Shown piece after piece: positions 1-17,060 of a DNA stretch of 64,000 bases (the first letter of the stretch is position 1; each line of letters opens with the position of its first letter). The notes below the pieces were generated by a model. That model saw only the letters and a list, made by a program, of their open reading frames with translations, ran no database searches and was not told the DNA's origin. The DNA is from Sphaeroforma sirkka. Its lineage: Eukaryota > Opisthokonta > Ichthyosporea > Ichthyophonida. The DNA lies in NCBI GenBank assembly GCA_001586965.3, contig LUCW03000528.1, positions 1-64,000 on the forward strand, in the 5' to 3' direction. The translations under genes and the position numbers were made by a program.

Positions 1-386
1 GTCTCCAATCAATAGAGAACAATGCACCCGCACGTAATTTGTGGCACCTATAATATCCACTTACCTATTTTACTTCCTGTATTCTGCATCCCGTGATACT
101 AACTACCAGACTATAATAAATTGCGCCTTTGAATTGAAGTCGGTTTATATGCATGCACAACCTTCATATACATTCTCGACAATTCACGTTGCTTACTATC
201 ATAATGCCTATCGAATTGTTCTGTTTTTTAATTTACTTTAATGCTATGAATTGGTCTATTGAACTGTGTTAATATTACTTTTTATAACAGTATTAGTCTA
301 TCTATTGAGCTTTTTTTTACTATTAGGTTGCTAGAATACTATTAGTTAATCGGACCCTATTTTACCCCTATATCGCCACTGAACCA

Positions 387-388
<2 letters not shown>

Positions 389-419
<31 letters not shown>
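389..419. repeat. (AC)n microsatellite forming a splice acceptor
   Basis: A run of about 15 AC units ends in the CAG acceptor of the first visible LCMT1 exon, with no separate pyrimidine tract between repeat and exon. Confidence 0.9.
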
Positions 420-5782
<5,363 letters not shown>

Positions 5783-5797
<15 letters not shown>

Positions 5798-6222
5798 AGT
5801 GAAGAATAAGTCATAGTAGAGTAAAGAATGAGTCATGGTAAAGTGAAGAATGAGTCATGGTAAAGTGAAGAATGAGTCATGGTAAAGTGAAGAATAAGTC
5901 ATAGGAAAGTAAAGAATGAGTCATGGTAAAGTGAAGCATGAGTCATAGTAGAGTAAAGAATGAGTCATGGTAGAGTGAAGAATGAGTCATAGTAGAGTAG
6001 AGAATGAGTCATGGTGAAGTGAAGAATTAGTCCTAGTAAAGTGAAGGTAAAGTCAAGAATTAGGTACAGTAAAGTATAAAAAAATGAGATATAGTGACGT
6101 AATGGATGAGTCATAGTAAAGTCAAGAATGAGTCATAGTAAAGTATGAGATATTGTAGAGTAAAGTATTAGTCGGTTAACTAAAGAATGAGTCACAGTAA
6201 AGTCAAGCATGAGTCATTTTAT
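5783..6222 (+). repeat. ~22-26 bp minisatellite overlapping the LCMT1 stop
   Basis: About 17-20 variants of GAATGAGTCATGGTAAAGTGAA. The first unit supplies the last two LCMT1 codons and the TAA stop. Confidence 0.9.
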
Positions 6223-6454
6223 GCCTGGTAATGCTTTTCCTGTTATGAACAGTATTTGATATTGTTTCCCTGAATTTTATCCACAAACCCGTCTGTACTC
6301 AAATACTATTTTATACTCAAAATCAGTTTCTACCCCCCCAAAAAAACAAGTTTATACCCAGAAACCAAATTAAAAACCCGTTTGTTTGCGCCGACGTAGT
6401 TAGTGGGCATTGTCTTGAGAGTTGGGTTTCCGCAAGTGAATTGATTGCAGTTTG

Positions 6455-6950
6455 CATTTGGAGTGTAAGTGGTGTAAGTGGTGTGAGTTGTGTGGTGTAT
6501 GCTGTGTCTGATTCAGTTTGTATTGTGGTTTTATATCGGTTTAGGTGGTGTGTGGTGTGTGATGTGTCTGGTTCAGTTTGTACTAGGGGCTAAATCGGTT
6601 TAGGTGGTGTGTGTGTCTGATTCAGTCTGTATTAGGAGTTTGAATCGGTTTAGGTGGTGTGTGTCTCTGATTCAGTTTATATTAGGGGTTTAAATCGGTT
6701 TTGGTGGTGTGCGGTGTGTCTGATTCAGTTTGAATTAGGGGTTTAAATCGGTTTAGGTGGTATGTGTCTGATTCAGTTTGTATTAGGGTTTTTAATCGGT
6801 TTAGGTGGTGTGTGGTGTGTGGTGTGTCTGATTCAGTTTTTGGTAAGGTTTTAAATCGGTTTAGGTGGTGTGTGGTGTGTGGTATGTCTGATTCAGTTTC
6901 TATTATGATTTTAAATCGGTTTAGGTGGTGTGTGGTGTGCGGTGTTGTTT
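6455..6950 (+). repeat. ~55-60 bp GT-rich minisatellite
   Basis: Seven to nine diverged copies of a unit containing TCTGATTCAGTTTGTATTAG and AAATCGGTTTAGGTGGTGTG. The open frame over it (MSDSVCIRVFNRFRW, repeated) is a by-product of the period. Confidence 0.9.
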
Positions 6951-7800
6951 ATCTTGACTCGTTTATCACTGCCATTTTCAGTCTCTCTCAAGCATGTCTG
7001 TCGGCTGACCTGTTGTTGCCTTGCCTTCCATTCCATGATACACCCCAAACCTTAAAATCCTAAAAACCCTAGAACCCCAATAGAAAATTTAGGTTGAAGT
7101 TCATACCCAGACACTGTGTGTCACACGTATACGTAGTTGGTGGTCATGAACTTGGACACTAAATAGCCTCAAATGCATTAATGGGTGCAGGTGGTATCTG
7201 GAGTGTATGGAGTTTTACATAGCCTTCTAATAAGACAAAGCCATGTTTGTTTTTTTGAGCTGAAAATCTTGGTTCGGAAAATAGGGGTTTTTTTTTTGAA
7301 CAATCTGTTCCAAAATCCCTATGTAGGTAACTGACCCGCCGTTTATTTCAGATAAAGCTGGGCTTGTCTTTTGAATTTTATTGTTTACGGTTTTCAGTAA
7401 TAACCCAACAAACAATTAGAGTTGGTTTTAGAGGCTTTTTCGGGTATATGTATTTCATTCCTGTGTCTCTGCCTTTGCATTTTTCATTGGACTTCTCGGT
7501 CCACTACAGACCTGTACTACAGCACTGCTACCAGTTAAGCTACACCGACTCTAGGGTTTTTGGGTTCCAGTTGCCTGGATAACGTATCAGGCTGTTGGAG
7601 ATGACGTGAGGTATGTATCTTCTACCTTCTGTTCTTACCACTGTATATATAATTATCGTACTTGCGCTGGATACGTCTACGTCCACTGCAGTCATATACT
7701 ACGGCACTGCTACCAAACATGCTGCTCTCATTCCGAAATTGAACTAAAAGGTAACTCACCAAACGGTTGCTGGTGTTGTGGGGTCTGTATATGTTATTAT
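6951..7800. other. Stretch without recognisable gene
   Basis: Holds a CCTTAAAATCCTAAAAACCC tract of reverse TTTAGGG type (around 7040-7080), poly-T/A runs, and a weak duplication (GTCCACTACAGACC at about 7500 against GTCCACTGCAGTCA at about 7680, both followed by TACTAC-GCACTGCTACCA). No conserved frame with splice sites was found. Confidence 0.5.
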
Positions 7801-7804
7801 TGAT

Positions 7805-7807
<3 letters not shown>

Positions 7808-7852
<45 letters not shown>

Positions 7853-7895
7853 TTATGGAAATATGTAAATTTCTATATATGTATGTATATGTATG

Positions 7896-7947
<52 letters not shown>

Positions 7948-7999
7948 TGTATATGTATGTATGTATGTATTTATGGAAATATGTAAATTTGTATATATG

Positions 8000-8077
<78 letters not shown>

Positions 8078-8096
8078 TGTATTAATGTATGTGTAT

Positions 8097-8150
<54 letters not shown>
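7808..8150. repeat. (AT)n and (GTAT)n microsatellites
   Basis: Several AT runs of up to about 70 nt with TATGTATG tracts; one ATATGTAAATTT block occurs twice (about 7860 and 7978). Confidence 0.92.
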
Positions 8151-8165
<15 letters not shown>

Positions 8166-8540
8166 CATTAGTCCTACTAGGGAGCATGGACCAATACTAC
8201 CACAGATCGCAAACGGTCACAACGGGCTGTCCTGTATAGTGCACCTAGCAACCACCGACAGTGCGTAGTCTCTGTAGTGATCGGAGGTCATACTCTTTTG
8301 TTTGTACTTGCAATTGCAGGATTTCGATATCCTGACGCAGTGTGTTGTACGTTTCATGCATTTGTGAGTGTGTTGCAAGTTAGCTATTTCTTTAGGGTTT
8401 AGAGTATAAGGTTTAGTGTTTAGGGTTTAGGTTTACAGGCATGGTAGGGATTAGGGTTCAGAGCTTATGTTAAGGTCAGGGTTAGGACTAAGAGTGTTTA
8501 GTTTGGGTTTTAGGGTTCGGTGTCTGTATTTGGTTTTATG
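8070..8540 (+). repeat. Segmental duplication, copy 1
   Basis: Block running from a GCATGTATTAATGTATGT microsatellite edge through CATTAGTCCTACTAGGGAGC, GATTTCGATATCCTGACGC and a TTTAGGG-like tract to TCTGTATTTGGTTT. It is near-identical to 8625-9095. The copies differ by point changes, microsatellite length and an extra ~40-nt stretch before GTTTGGGTTTTAGG in copy 1. Confidence 0.9.
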
Positions 8541-8595
8541 TATGTATATGTATATATATATATATAATATTTATATATATACATGTATATATATA

Positions 8596-8624
<29 letters not shown>

Positions 8625-8633
<9 letters not shown>

Positions 8634-8678
8634 TGTATTAATGTATGTATATTACTATATATATATATATATTTATAT

Positions 8679-8769
<91 letters not shown>

Positions 8770-9095
8770 CATTAGTCCTACTAGGGAGCATAGACCAATA
8801 CTACCACAGATCGCAAACGGTCATAACGGGCTGTCCTGTATAGTGCACCTAGCAACCACCGACAGTGCGTAGTCTCTGTAGTGATCGGAGGTCATACTCT
8901 TTTGCTTGCACTTGCAATTGCAGGATTTCGATATCCTGACGCAGTGTTTTGTACGTTTTATGCATGTGTGAGTGTGTTGCAAGTTAGCTATGTCTTTAGG
9001 GTTTAGAGTATAAGGTTTAGTGTTTAGGGTTTAGGTTTACAGGTGTACAGTTTGGGTTTTAGGGTTTGGTGTCTGTATTTGGTTTCACGCTACTG
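8625..9095 (+). repeat. Segmental duplication, copy 2
   Basis: Direct repeat of 8070-8540, offset about 605 bp at the unique core. High identity outside the microsatellites implies a recent tandem duplication. Confidence 0.9.
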
Positions 9096-9452
9096 GTATA
9101 TGCAAGGCCGTATGTCCGAGATGGAATTGTGGTGAACAGCAGGTGTGGGCAATCGCCAAGACTATGCTTACTAGGGTTTAGGATTTAGGGTTTTGGGTTT
9201 AGCTGGATGCATGTGTGTTGTAGTGCGCAATGAGCAGGACGTTTCAACCCTGTCCTCGCCCATTTCGTTTTAGTGTCTTAACGGTTTAAAGTTTAAGGGT
9301 TTAGGGTATAAAATTAAATCGAGATGATGCCGGATGTAGATACCCTCCCCCAAGTCAGTCTGTTCTAAAAATAGCCCTCCAGTTAAACGCTATTCTCCGC
9401 ATACCAATAGCTCTAATGCTCAACCCACACTTAACTGTACCAACCAAGTTAC

Positions 9453-12400
9453 CTACGCACTTGCGTTTCGTTTACTAGTCCGTTGGGTTTTAGCGTTTGG
9501 GGTTCCTAGCATCGCCTTGTAAATCAAACACAAGATTCTGTGTATAGTACCAGGACACAAGTAATTGCTTACGCTTCCCTTGTTAACAACAATAGTCTTC
9601 TCAATTGAGCATAAGGTGCCATGCATAGCACTAGAACACAAGCAATTGCTTACGCTTCCCTCGTTAACAACTGTAGTCTTCTCAATTGAGCATAAGCTGC
9701 CATGCATAGCACTAGAGCACAAGTTGCTTACACTTCCCTCGTTAACAAGTGCAGTCCTCTCACTTGAGCATAAGGTGCCATGCATAGCACTAGAACACAA
9801 GTAATGGCTTGCGCTTACTTCCTCCACGGGTGATGTGTCTGCGCCCATCTTTAGAAAAAGCTCGGCCGTACTAGTGTAGTTACGCATGTACGCCAGGTGT
9901 AGTGGTGTATGTTCCTGCACACAATGCGTTATGTACAAGTGTTGCTAAGTGCATATGTGGTAGTGTATGTGAGATGTAGAGGTGTTTGACTCTGCATACT
10001 ATGTGTTATGTATATTTGCTGTTAAGTGCCTATGTTGTAGTGTGTGTGAGATGTAGAGGTATGTGACCCTACACACAATGTGTTATGTACAGTTGTTGCT
10101 AAATGTATATGCTGTAGTGTGTGTGTGATGTTGAGGTGTGTGACCCGGCATACTATGTGTTATTAACAATGATTGTTATGTGCATGTGTTGTAGTGTATG
10201 AGAGATGTGGTGGCATGTGTCCTTTTAAACAGTTAGTTTGCCACTAACAATGAATTTCGAGTAGATATGTTTACTGTCATAACTACCGTTTGTAGAAAGC
10301 ACAGATCGATCGAGTTCCGCCTTTGCTGCTTTAGTATACAAATAATTTTCCCTAAACCTTAAACCTTGTAGTATACGAATAACTTTCTCATACGTTTACT
10401 AGCGAGATATTTAGAAGGAAGTGAGCTATGTGTTACACGGCACAAGTATAAGATCATTCAGCCGATATTAGGGTTTCAAGGTTTTAGGGTTTTAGCTCTA
10501 TAGGGTTCGGGGTTCGGGGTTTGAACCCCAGCACTTTATAAAGCTTAAGTACACTCTTGAATAACACAATATTAGCAAACTATACCACACGTATATTTCA
10601 CTTGATAAGCCCTTGGGCATACTCTCACGCACCTTACTAACAATTAGTTACAACACACTTACATCCATATCCAGGCAGTCCATCTGAGATCCCTCTCACG
10701 CACCTCAACAACAATGAGCTACAACACACTTACATCCGAATCGAGGCAGTCCATCTGAGATCCACTCAGAATCATTTCCTCGACAATGGCGTCGAATCCA
10801 CCAATGCATGCGTAGTGCAGAGCTGTCCTGTGGGCCTGTAGACGGGAGAGGTGGAGTGATTTGCGCATGCGGTTTTTCCCAGGGTTTATGGTTTAGAGAG
10901 TAGGGTTTAGGGTTAGACTTGCCGTGTAGAAAATCATAGTCCTCATGAAGTGTTATTACCAGTAAAAATACGGGTTAAGGCTTTAGAGCTTTAGGGTTTA
11001 GGGTTAATATACCTGATCAACCTGATTCAGATTTCCCCAATACTTCAGTAGAAGAGTGACAATCTCGGCATAGCCCAGTCGCGCTGCAATGTGCATGGGC
11101 GAATCATCTACCGTCTGCCAATGATCCCAAGAGAAAGCCATTGGATGTACTTGTTTAAAGGCTTCAATCTAAAAGAGGATGTCATTGGATGTACTTATTT
11201 AGAATGCCATTGGATATATGTATTTAAAGGCCTCAATCTAAGAGAAGATGTCAGTAGATGTACTTATTTAAAAACTTCGATCCAAGAGAGAAAGTTATTA
11301 GATGTACTTATTTAAGGTCTTCAATCTTACATTTCTAGATTATAGTTAGTTTCTCAACTTGTATTTTTACCAGCATTGTGAAGTTTCTAGCGAGGAAGTC
11401 ATCAGATGTACTTATTTAATGACTTCAATCCAAGAGAGAAAGTCATTGGATATACGTATTTAAAGACTTCAATTTAAGAGAGGATGTCAGTAGATGTACT
11501 TACAATACTCATCCATCGATACTTATTCATATACTTATTCATCCCAAGAGGCGTATATAAATCAAACTGTTTCGTAGGTGAATGCTCGAGAACCCAAATC
11601 AATCCGATCTCTTTACCACAGGTGTGCACTGGACCGATGGGGACTGGTCGCATTCTGATATAAACCCGATTCTACAGATGTCCAATTAATCCTGTCATAG
11701 CCTTCACCCATCCTTATCACATTCAGGGCAAGACTAGACCTAATTCTTGGGCTCCAGATGCAAGACCCCATTATTGCATTCCAGGTGCATTTCCAGGAAA
11801 ACGGAGAGACAGACCACCTACCACATACCTTGCTCATTGATTCGACGGATGAGTCACCTATCAGGTCACACAGCCACTGAACTAGCACGACTGATCCAGA
11901 CTGGCACGCTAAATGGAGTGGTGTGTGTCCTGTCTTTTAGGGTTTTAGGGTTTTATTGTTTTAAGGCGAGAGACAACGCTCATTGCAGACAACAATATGT
12001 AAAAACTGTACGCGCCGATAAGGTGCTTTTAGGGTTGTAGGGTTTAAGGGTTCAACTTTAACGATAAGATAACACTAATGGGAATGGCATACTAAACTTG
12101 TAATTACTTAACGTGACTAGCAATACGAGTACGAGTAAACAGCTCCACCCAATCAGCCAGAAGTGACTAATCCAGCCTTTCCTATATATATATGGCATAA
12201 TAGTCATGGGCGAACCAGGACAGCTGTAGATTAAGCTGGCATACGAACTGCTAATCAAAGTATGTGCAATGAATTGGCATACGGATACGCGTAAATACAT
12301 ATATGTAACATGTAAGCGTTAATCATGTATATAATATATATAAGCGAAAATCATATATTTATTATATATAAGCGTAAAATCAGATATGTGTATAAGTTAT

Positions 12401-12657
12401 TACTACAAACATGTACTACTACCTCGTTTCGAGCATATTTGACAGCTCCTCGGTCAGTCAAGACACTGGCAGCGTCCAGATGCCCATAAGCACATGCCAG
12501 ATGCAGTGGGGTAGTACCCGTCTGCCATATGTTTGTACGCGGTTGATTTTAACTAGCTAACACAGGGGTAGCACGAGTTGACATTGATAATACACAACCA
12601 AAGCGTTGTGTATTGTGCACTATATATATATATATATATGTGTGGGTGTTTGTGTTT

Positions 12658-12716
<59 letters not shown>

Positions 12717-12829
12717 GATGTTTGTGTGTGTGTGTGTTTGCGTGCAGAGTGATTGTATATGTCTAAATATATAGGTATAGATATAGATATATATATATAT
12801 ATATATATCAATGTACATATGTATGTATT

Positions 12830-12885
<56 letters not shown>

Positions 12886-13555
12886 AATATATTAATATAT
12901 ATATATATAGCCTATATATATATAATAATATATATATAACATATTATATATATATATATATATATAATTAACCATATTATTATATATATTAACATAATAT
13001 ACAAATAATATATATATATATATATATATATAATAATAATATATATACAATAATAATATATGTATATGCACAAATATATATACACACACAACAACATAAT
13101 AAGTAAATATGTATAGCCAGCCAATAATATGTATACATACATAATAACATATAATTTGATGAAAATGGCAACGCATGTGCCGCACATCAATATTAATCAT
13201 TAGCTAATACAATATATAAAAAAATGTGTAATTATATGATAATGTGTACATGCATGCACAATGCATGTGTGTTGCATGAGATGTGTATATTATAACATGC
13301 ATAATATTATATCAATGCTACAGCATGTATGGCCATATAATAATATGTATATATATCAAATACGTATTAATATGTATCCAGATTATATGGATATATGTAT
13401 ATATATGTAATATATACATATATGTTATATATATACATATAATATAATATTATTATATAATGACATATATATTATATATAATATATATATATATAATAAT
13501 ATATATATGTTATGTATATATATGCATATGTAATATAATGACAATATATATATAT

Positions 13556-13609
<54 letters not shown>

Positions 13610-15328
13610 GTTGTATCAATGATATACAGAAATCTAGTAGACCGAATTCGCCTTATATATATATAGCTACCGTATGTGAAGCCATTGTATACGAAGCTAC
13701 TAGATATGATGGTCTTTGTTATTTTGAAAACTGCCAAAGCGTCTCTAAACAAACCCTTGCATTTACAACAGTACCATTGGTGTATGTGTACAGTACGTGT
13801 AACAATTTGTCAGCCATACAAGCTACATAAAGAGCTACTTACTACATTGATGGCATACCTGATCTTCGTTGCTTGCATTCAGATAATCGTCGGTGTCTAA
13901 GAGCAGGGGAATGATCTCATCGTACCCATATTCACAGGCAACTTGTAGTGGGGTTCTCTGGAACTACATATGTAGGCACCAAGGTGGTTACATCATTCAA
14001 TGGCTAACCAATGCTCAATGATTTGATCAATGGCTAATTAATGGTTAATTAATGGTTAATTGAATATTAGATAATGGTCGGCTATTGGTTAAGATTAATA
14101 GTTTATCATTAATTGACTATTAAATGGTTAATTATATAATAATCGATGGTCAACTAATTGCTAATTAATGATTGACTTATAGGAAATCAATCGTCAATTG
14201 GCCGTCGTCCTAAGAACATGATGTGCTGTTGCATAGGAGAGAACATTAAGGGACGAAGACGGACATTACATACCTGATCTTGGGCAGAATTGACAAGCAG
14301 AGACACTACTTCTCGTTGGCCATGCTCGCATGTCACATGCAACGGGGTTCTCCCAAGCTGTTCGTTTACACAATGCATGAAATAAGTTCATAGTTTTATA
14401 GTAAAGAGTGATCTACACTCTACAGTATGTCACACAAAAAAATATGTTCTTTACTGTTATTCACCAATATCTGGCTTCCTACCCAATCGGTTCTACCCAA
14501 TCGGTATATAAAACGCCCCCAAGGCAATTCATGAATTCAAGCAATAAGAACATTGTCTGTGCGCCAACGAGCGCTGCCCTTCTCAACAACATTGTTTCTG
14601 TTTCCACTATAAAAACGGTGAAACTGTGATTTTAATTTAGGGTCGATCCTGCCGTAAACTTATTTTCAACGAAAAGATGAACAAGTTTGTGAGGAATCTG
14701 AACTATACACTTGCTTATAAAGCGGCTTGCAGGTAGGACGAGACGAAACACATGTAGAAAGTACTGTTTTCTGCTGCTAATACTCATTCCCAAGTGCTAG
14801 AGGAAATTCATTTTAGGGCACCAGACTCATGGAGTAATACTTACTGAGTCTAGAGCGTTGACGTTGGGCTCCGCGGAAATCAGGCAACGAACAGCATCCT
14901 CATGACCACTTCTACAGCTCAGGTGAAGAGCAGTGTTCATGCGCTATAGAGAAGTGGATAGAGTGATATCCAATGAATGAAGTATTGAGTTCAATGAACG
15001 AGTAAAGCATCCCATGTTGCAGACATATATCGTCTATGGCTGAACGAGAGTATCATATGGACTACGGTGATAGGTGTATTAAATATTTTGGGGTTTTTTT
15101 AATAGTAGAACAGTCTGCAGTATGTTGTACACAGAGTCAACCTTTCGATATGCAATGCAGCAAGACAATAGGCAACTTTTTTGTAACTATCTCTCCTTCG
15201 CGCATGCGAATCAAGCTGTGCAAGATCTAGAAACCTACACTATCATTTGTAGTTGCATCCACATCGACTCTGCCACGCAGGATTTGCTTCAGAGCTTTCG
15301 CATCACCCGTTCGCGCCGCATTAAACAT
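9453..15328 (-). CDS. Ankyrin-repeat protein A, nine exons, intact
   Basis: About 413 residues, from ATG at 15328 to TAG at 9453. Exons in transcription order: 15328-15239, 14943-14845, 14357-14274, 13957-13859, 12521-12423, 11933-11829, 11114-11013, 10835-10734, 9914-9453. Every join is phase 0. Lengths cluster at 84-105 nt, so each exon encodes one ankyrin repeat (28-35 residues). Exon 1 is an N-capping repeat (MFNAARTGDAKALKQ). The others show the TPLH/TALH helix start: LGRTPLHVTCEHG, TGTTPLHLACAYGH, TGHTPLHLACQSG, AHRTALHYACIGG. The last exon holds a repeat beginning EHTPLHLAYMRN and a tail of about 110 residues with near-perfect 26-27 residue repeats. Ankyrin arrays are protein-binding scaffolds; partner and location cannot be told, and no membrane segment or signal peptide is visible. 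It is the 3'-most of three tandem paralogues and the only one with an unbroken frame. Confidence 0.85.
9560..9800 (-). repeat. In-frame 78-81 bp coding repeat in ankyrin A tail
   Basis: Three to four copies of a unit encoding LCSSAMHGTLCSIEKT then VVNEGSVSN. Unit lengths are 78, 81 and 81 bp, all multiples of three, and every copy is open in the ankyrin frame. Confidence 0.85.
9902..10225 (-). repeat. 77-bp tandem repeat carrying the acceptor of ankyrin A's last exon
   Basis: CTGCACACAATGCGTT at 9915 recurs as CTGCATACTATGTGTT (9992), CTACACACAATGTGTT (10069) and CGGCATACTATGTGTT (10146), an exact 77-bp period. On the minus strand these are acceptor copies; the first three keep AG. About 12 exonic bases are copied with each. 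Confidence 0.9.
10651..10785 (-). repeat. ~70-bp duplication carrying the donor of ankyrin A exon 8
   Basis: ACAACACACTTACATCC followed by GGCAGTCCATCTGAGATCC occurs at about 10651 and about 10721. The second copy is the real exon end plus donor; the first is a duplicate donor 70 bp further into the intron. Confidence 0.85.
11118..11520. repeat. ~50-bp minisatellite beside an ankyrin A acceptor
   Basis: About seven to eight diverged copies of a unit with GATGTACTTATTTAAAGACT and CAATCTAAGAGAG. It starts a few bases beyond the acceptor at 11115. Confidence 0.85.
12620..13665. repeat. Microsatellite island in ankyrin A intron 4
   Basis: (GT)n at about 12658-12740, then (AT)n and ATAATA tracts. 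A non-repetitive core at about 13112 (CAGCCAATAATATGTATAC) and an edge at about 13628 (GAAATCT then AGACCGAATT) recur in the ankyrin B island at 20578-21960. Confidence 0.9.
13970..14200. repeat. Short-unit TTAATGGTTAAT repeats in ankyrin A intron 3
   Basis: Diverged 10-14 bp words of the type AATGGTTAATTAATGG fill most of this intron. Confidence 0.75.
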
Positions 15329-16600
15329 TTTGCACCTTAAAGGCGGATTTCTTTTTTACCAGCGTAAGATTTACAATTACATACCAACCTCTGTGGTATT
15401 ATATATCGAATATATACCAGAAATATAGCATTCTCCCATCCGATTTATCAACAACATATAACAGCAATCAACTACATATATTAATGCTATGCGCTAAGCA
15501 CTCTGTGTTTTTATCTCGTGCAATTCGATATTCGTTTCGTCACTCTTTGAAACGCTTATAGTCCCAATCGTTCATCTCTGGCACTTAAAGTTAATTTTGA
15601 TATAATTCTGTCGAACCTTGTACGATTAATTGTGACTCGCATCTCTTCTTGCTTAGAAAAACACACGGATGAAGTATGAACTGTACCTATTTGTATTTAA
15701 AAAAACAAATACAAAATAATAATAAGAAAAATTTAGGTCAATGGAATTTGGAATGTGCAGTGATAACTGATACAAATTGTACAATGCTTGAAAATAAAAA
15801 TTAGATTTTTATTGGGCAACAGAAAATAACAGACATTTTTATTCGATTTCTATTGGTGAACTTTTATCACAGTGCAACAAGTGTGATTCTCAGTTTCTCA
15901 CGATATTCACGATTTTTAGATTGACACTATTTTTTATTTTTCTTAAAAAATAAAATTCAATTTCGCTATATTGAGTCGGTTCCATGCCAGACTTGAGACT
16001 CCTGGTCATTTGGCCAGTCACAACACAACTAACGCAATCGGTGTCTTTATATTTATATTCATCTTCCAACCGTTCATCTTTCCTGCCTTGTCACAACCAC
16101 AACACAGTATGTATATTATAAATAAAAAGTGTTTTTTTTAAACTTTCTGACAAGAATTGGTTGCGGATAGTGCTGGTGCTGCTCGATTTAGTTAGGTGCT
16201 TCCGCCACTACTATATCGTACTTGTCGCTTATGGTTTCTTAAGAATATGGTACGATAAGTTATGTGCGAGACGAGGTTGGCGGCGGGTCGCTGAGAGTTC
16301 TCTGTATGGGTGCAGTTTAATTGGCGGGTTTGTAGGCGTATTCATGCGTTTATTCCGGCACAAGCTATTAAAAACTAGGTTCATGGGCGTGTTTAGATTC
16401 TGCATCTGAGTGCATGTAATAGGATTGTTTTTTATCGCGAAAAAGTTAGCATGACCATGTAGCAGTGCTGACCATGCTGGCTGTGTAATAACGAGAAGAG
16501 CCATCAACTACTGACCGAAATTTGTCACCATTCCATCTCGTCCTCCTCCACCGCCTTTAAATGATTTAGGTGATCTGTTCTCCTTTTATCCTTTATGCCT
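15329..16600. other. Upstream region of ankyrin A, no gene seen
   Basis: AT-rich, without a convincing TATA box close to the ATG. Open frames at 16161-16507 overlap on both strands and show no family motif or splice sites I can defend. Confidence 0.5.
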
Positions 16601-16639
16601 CTCTATCGCTATACCTAGATTCACGTGGTCGTGGTTGAT

Positions 16640-17060
16640 CAGTAGGCACATTTGTTGCGTGCGTGGATCATCTGGTGTACTTCTCGGGGAGTGACAGGAT
16701 GAAAGTCGTGAAGTTCGGTACTTTGCGGTACATATGCAGGCCACGGTGGACTGTGCTGAGAGTGTTCGCTCACTCGCCGCCTACACTCGAATGTTGAGAC
16801 CGCTTGTCGGGGCCTTATCGAGTACCGAAACATCCAGGTAGTTGTTAACGGCCAACACTGGATCTACAGCGTTCCCAAGACCGTGGTCTATATGTCCATT
16901 AAAGAATACTGAAATGCCTCGGCGGGAATTCGTCCGCTCAGCCAGGCGCGGGGCTTTTTGGAAACCTGTTTGCAGGACTGATCCAGTTTGGGTAGTTGGG
17001 TGTATAAATCAGCCTCCTTGAAGGCCCATGAAGATTCGACGTACTGATTGATCATCACGC
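16640..17060 (-). mobile_element. Possible decayed non-LTR retrotransposon fragment
   Basis: The minus-strand frame 16639-16833 ends with STELHDFHPVTPREVHQMI followed by HARNKCAY. This resembles the F-x-P-V-T-x-E-V-x-x-I linker just before the reverse transcriptase domain in CR1/jockey-type LINEs. Upstream on the same strand the frame shifts at least once (AWLSGRIPAEAFQYS). No YxDD or endonuclease motif is present, so the call rests on one short motif. It could be chance. Confidence 0.25.

Noticed and set aside
1-419. N-terminal LCMT1 exon before 420
   Set aside because: No frame shows the expected conserved N-terminal segment; the open frame 41-241 is unrelated.
6764-7063. 99-residue repetitive frame (MSDSVCIRVFNRFRW repeated)
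   Set aside because: It follows the minisatellite period and lacks support outside the repeat.
9565-9804. Plus-strand frame opposite the ankyrin A tail
   Set aside because: It is the antisense shadow of an in-frame 78-81 bp repeat; the minus frame continues an ankyrin repeat and is the real one.
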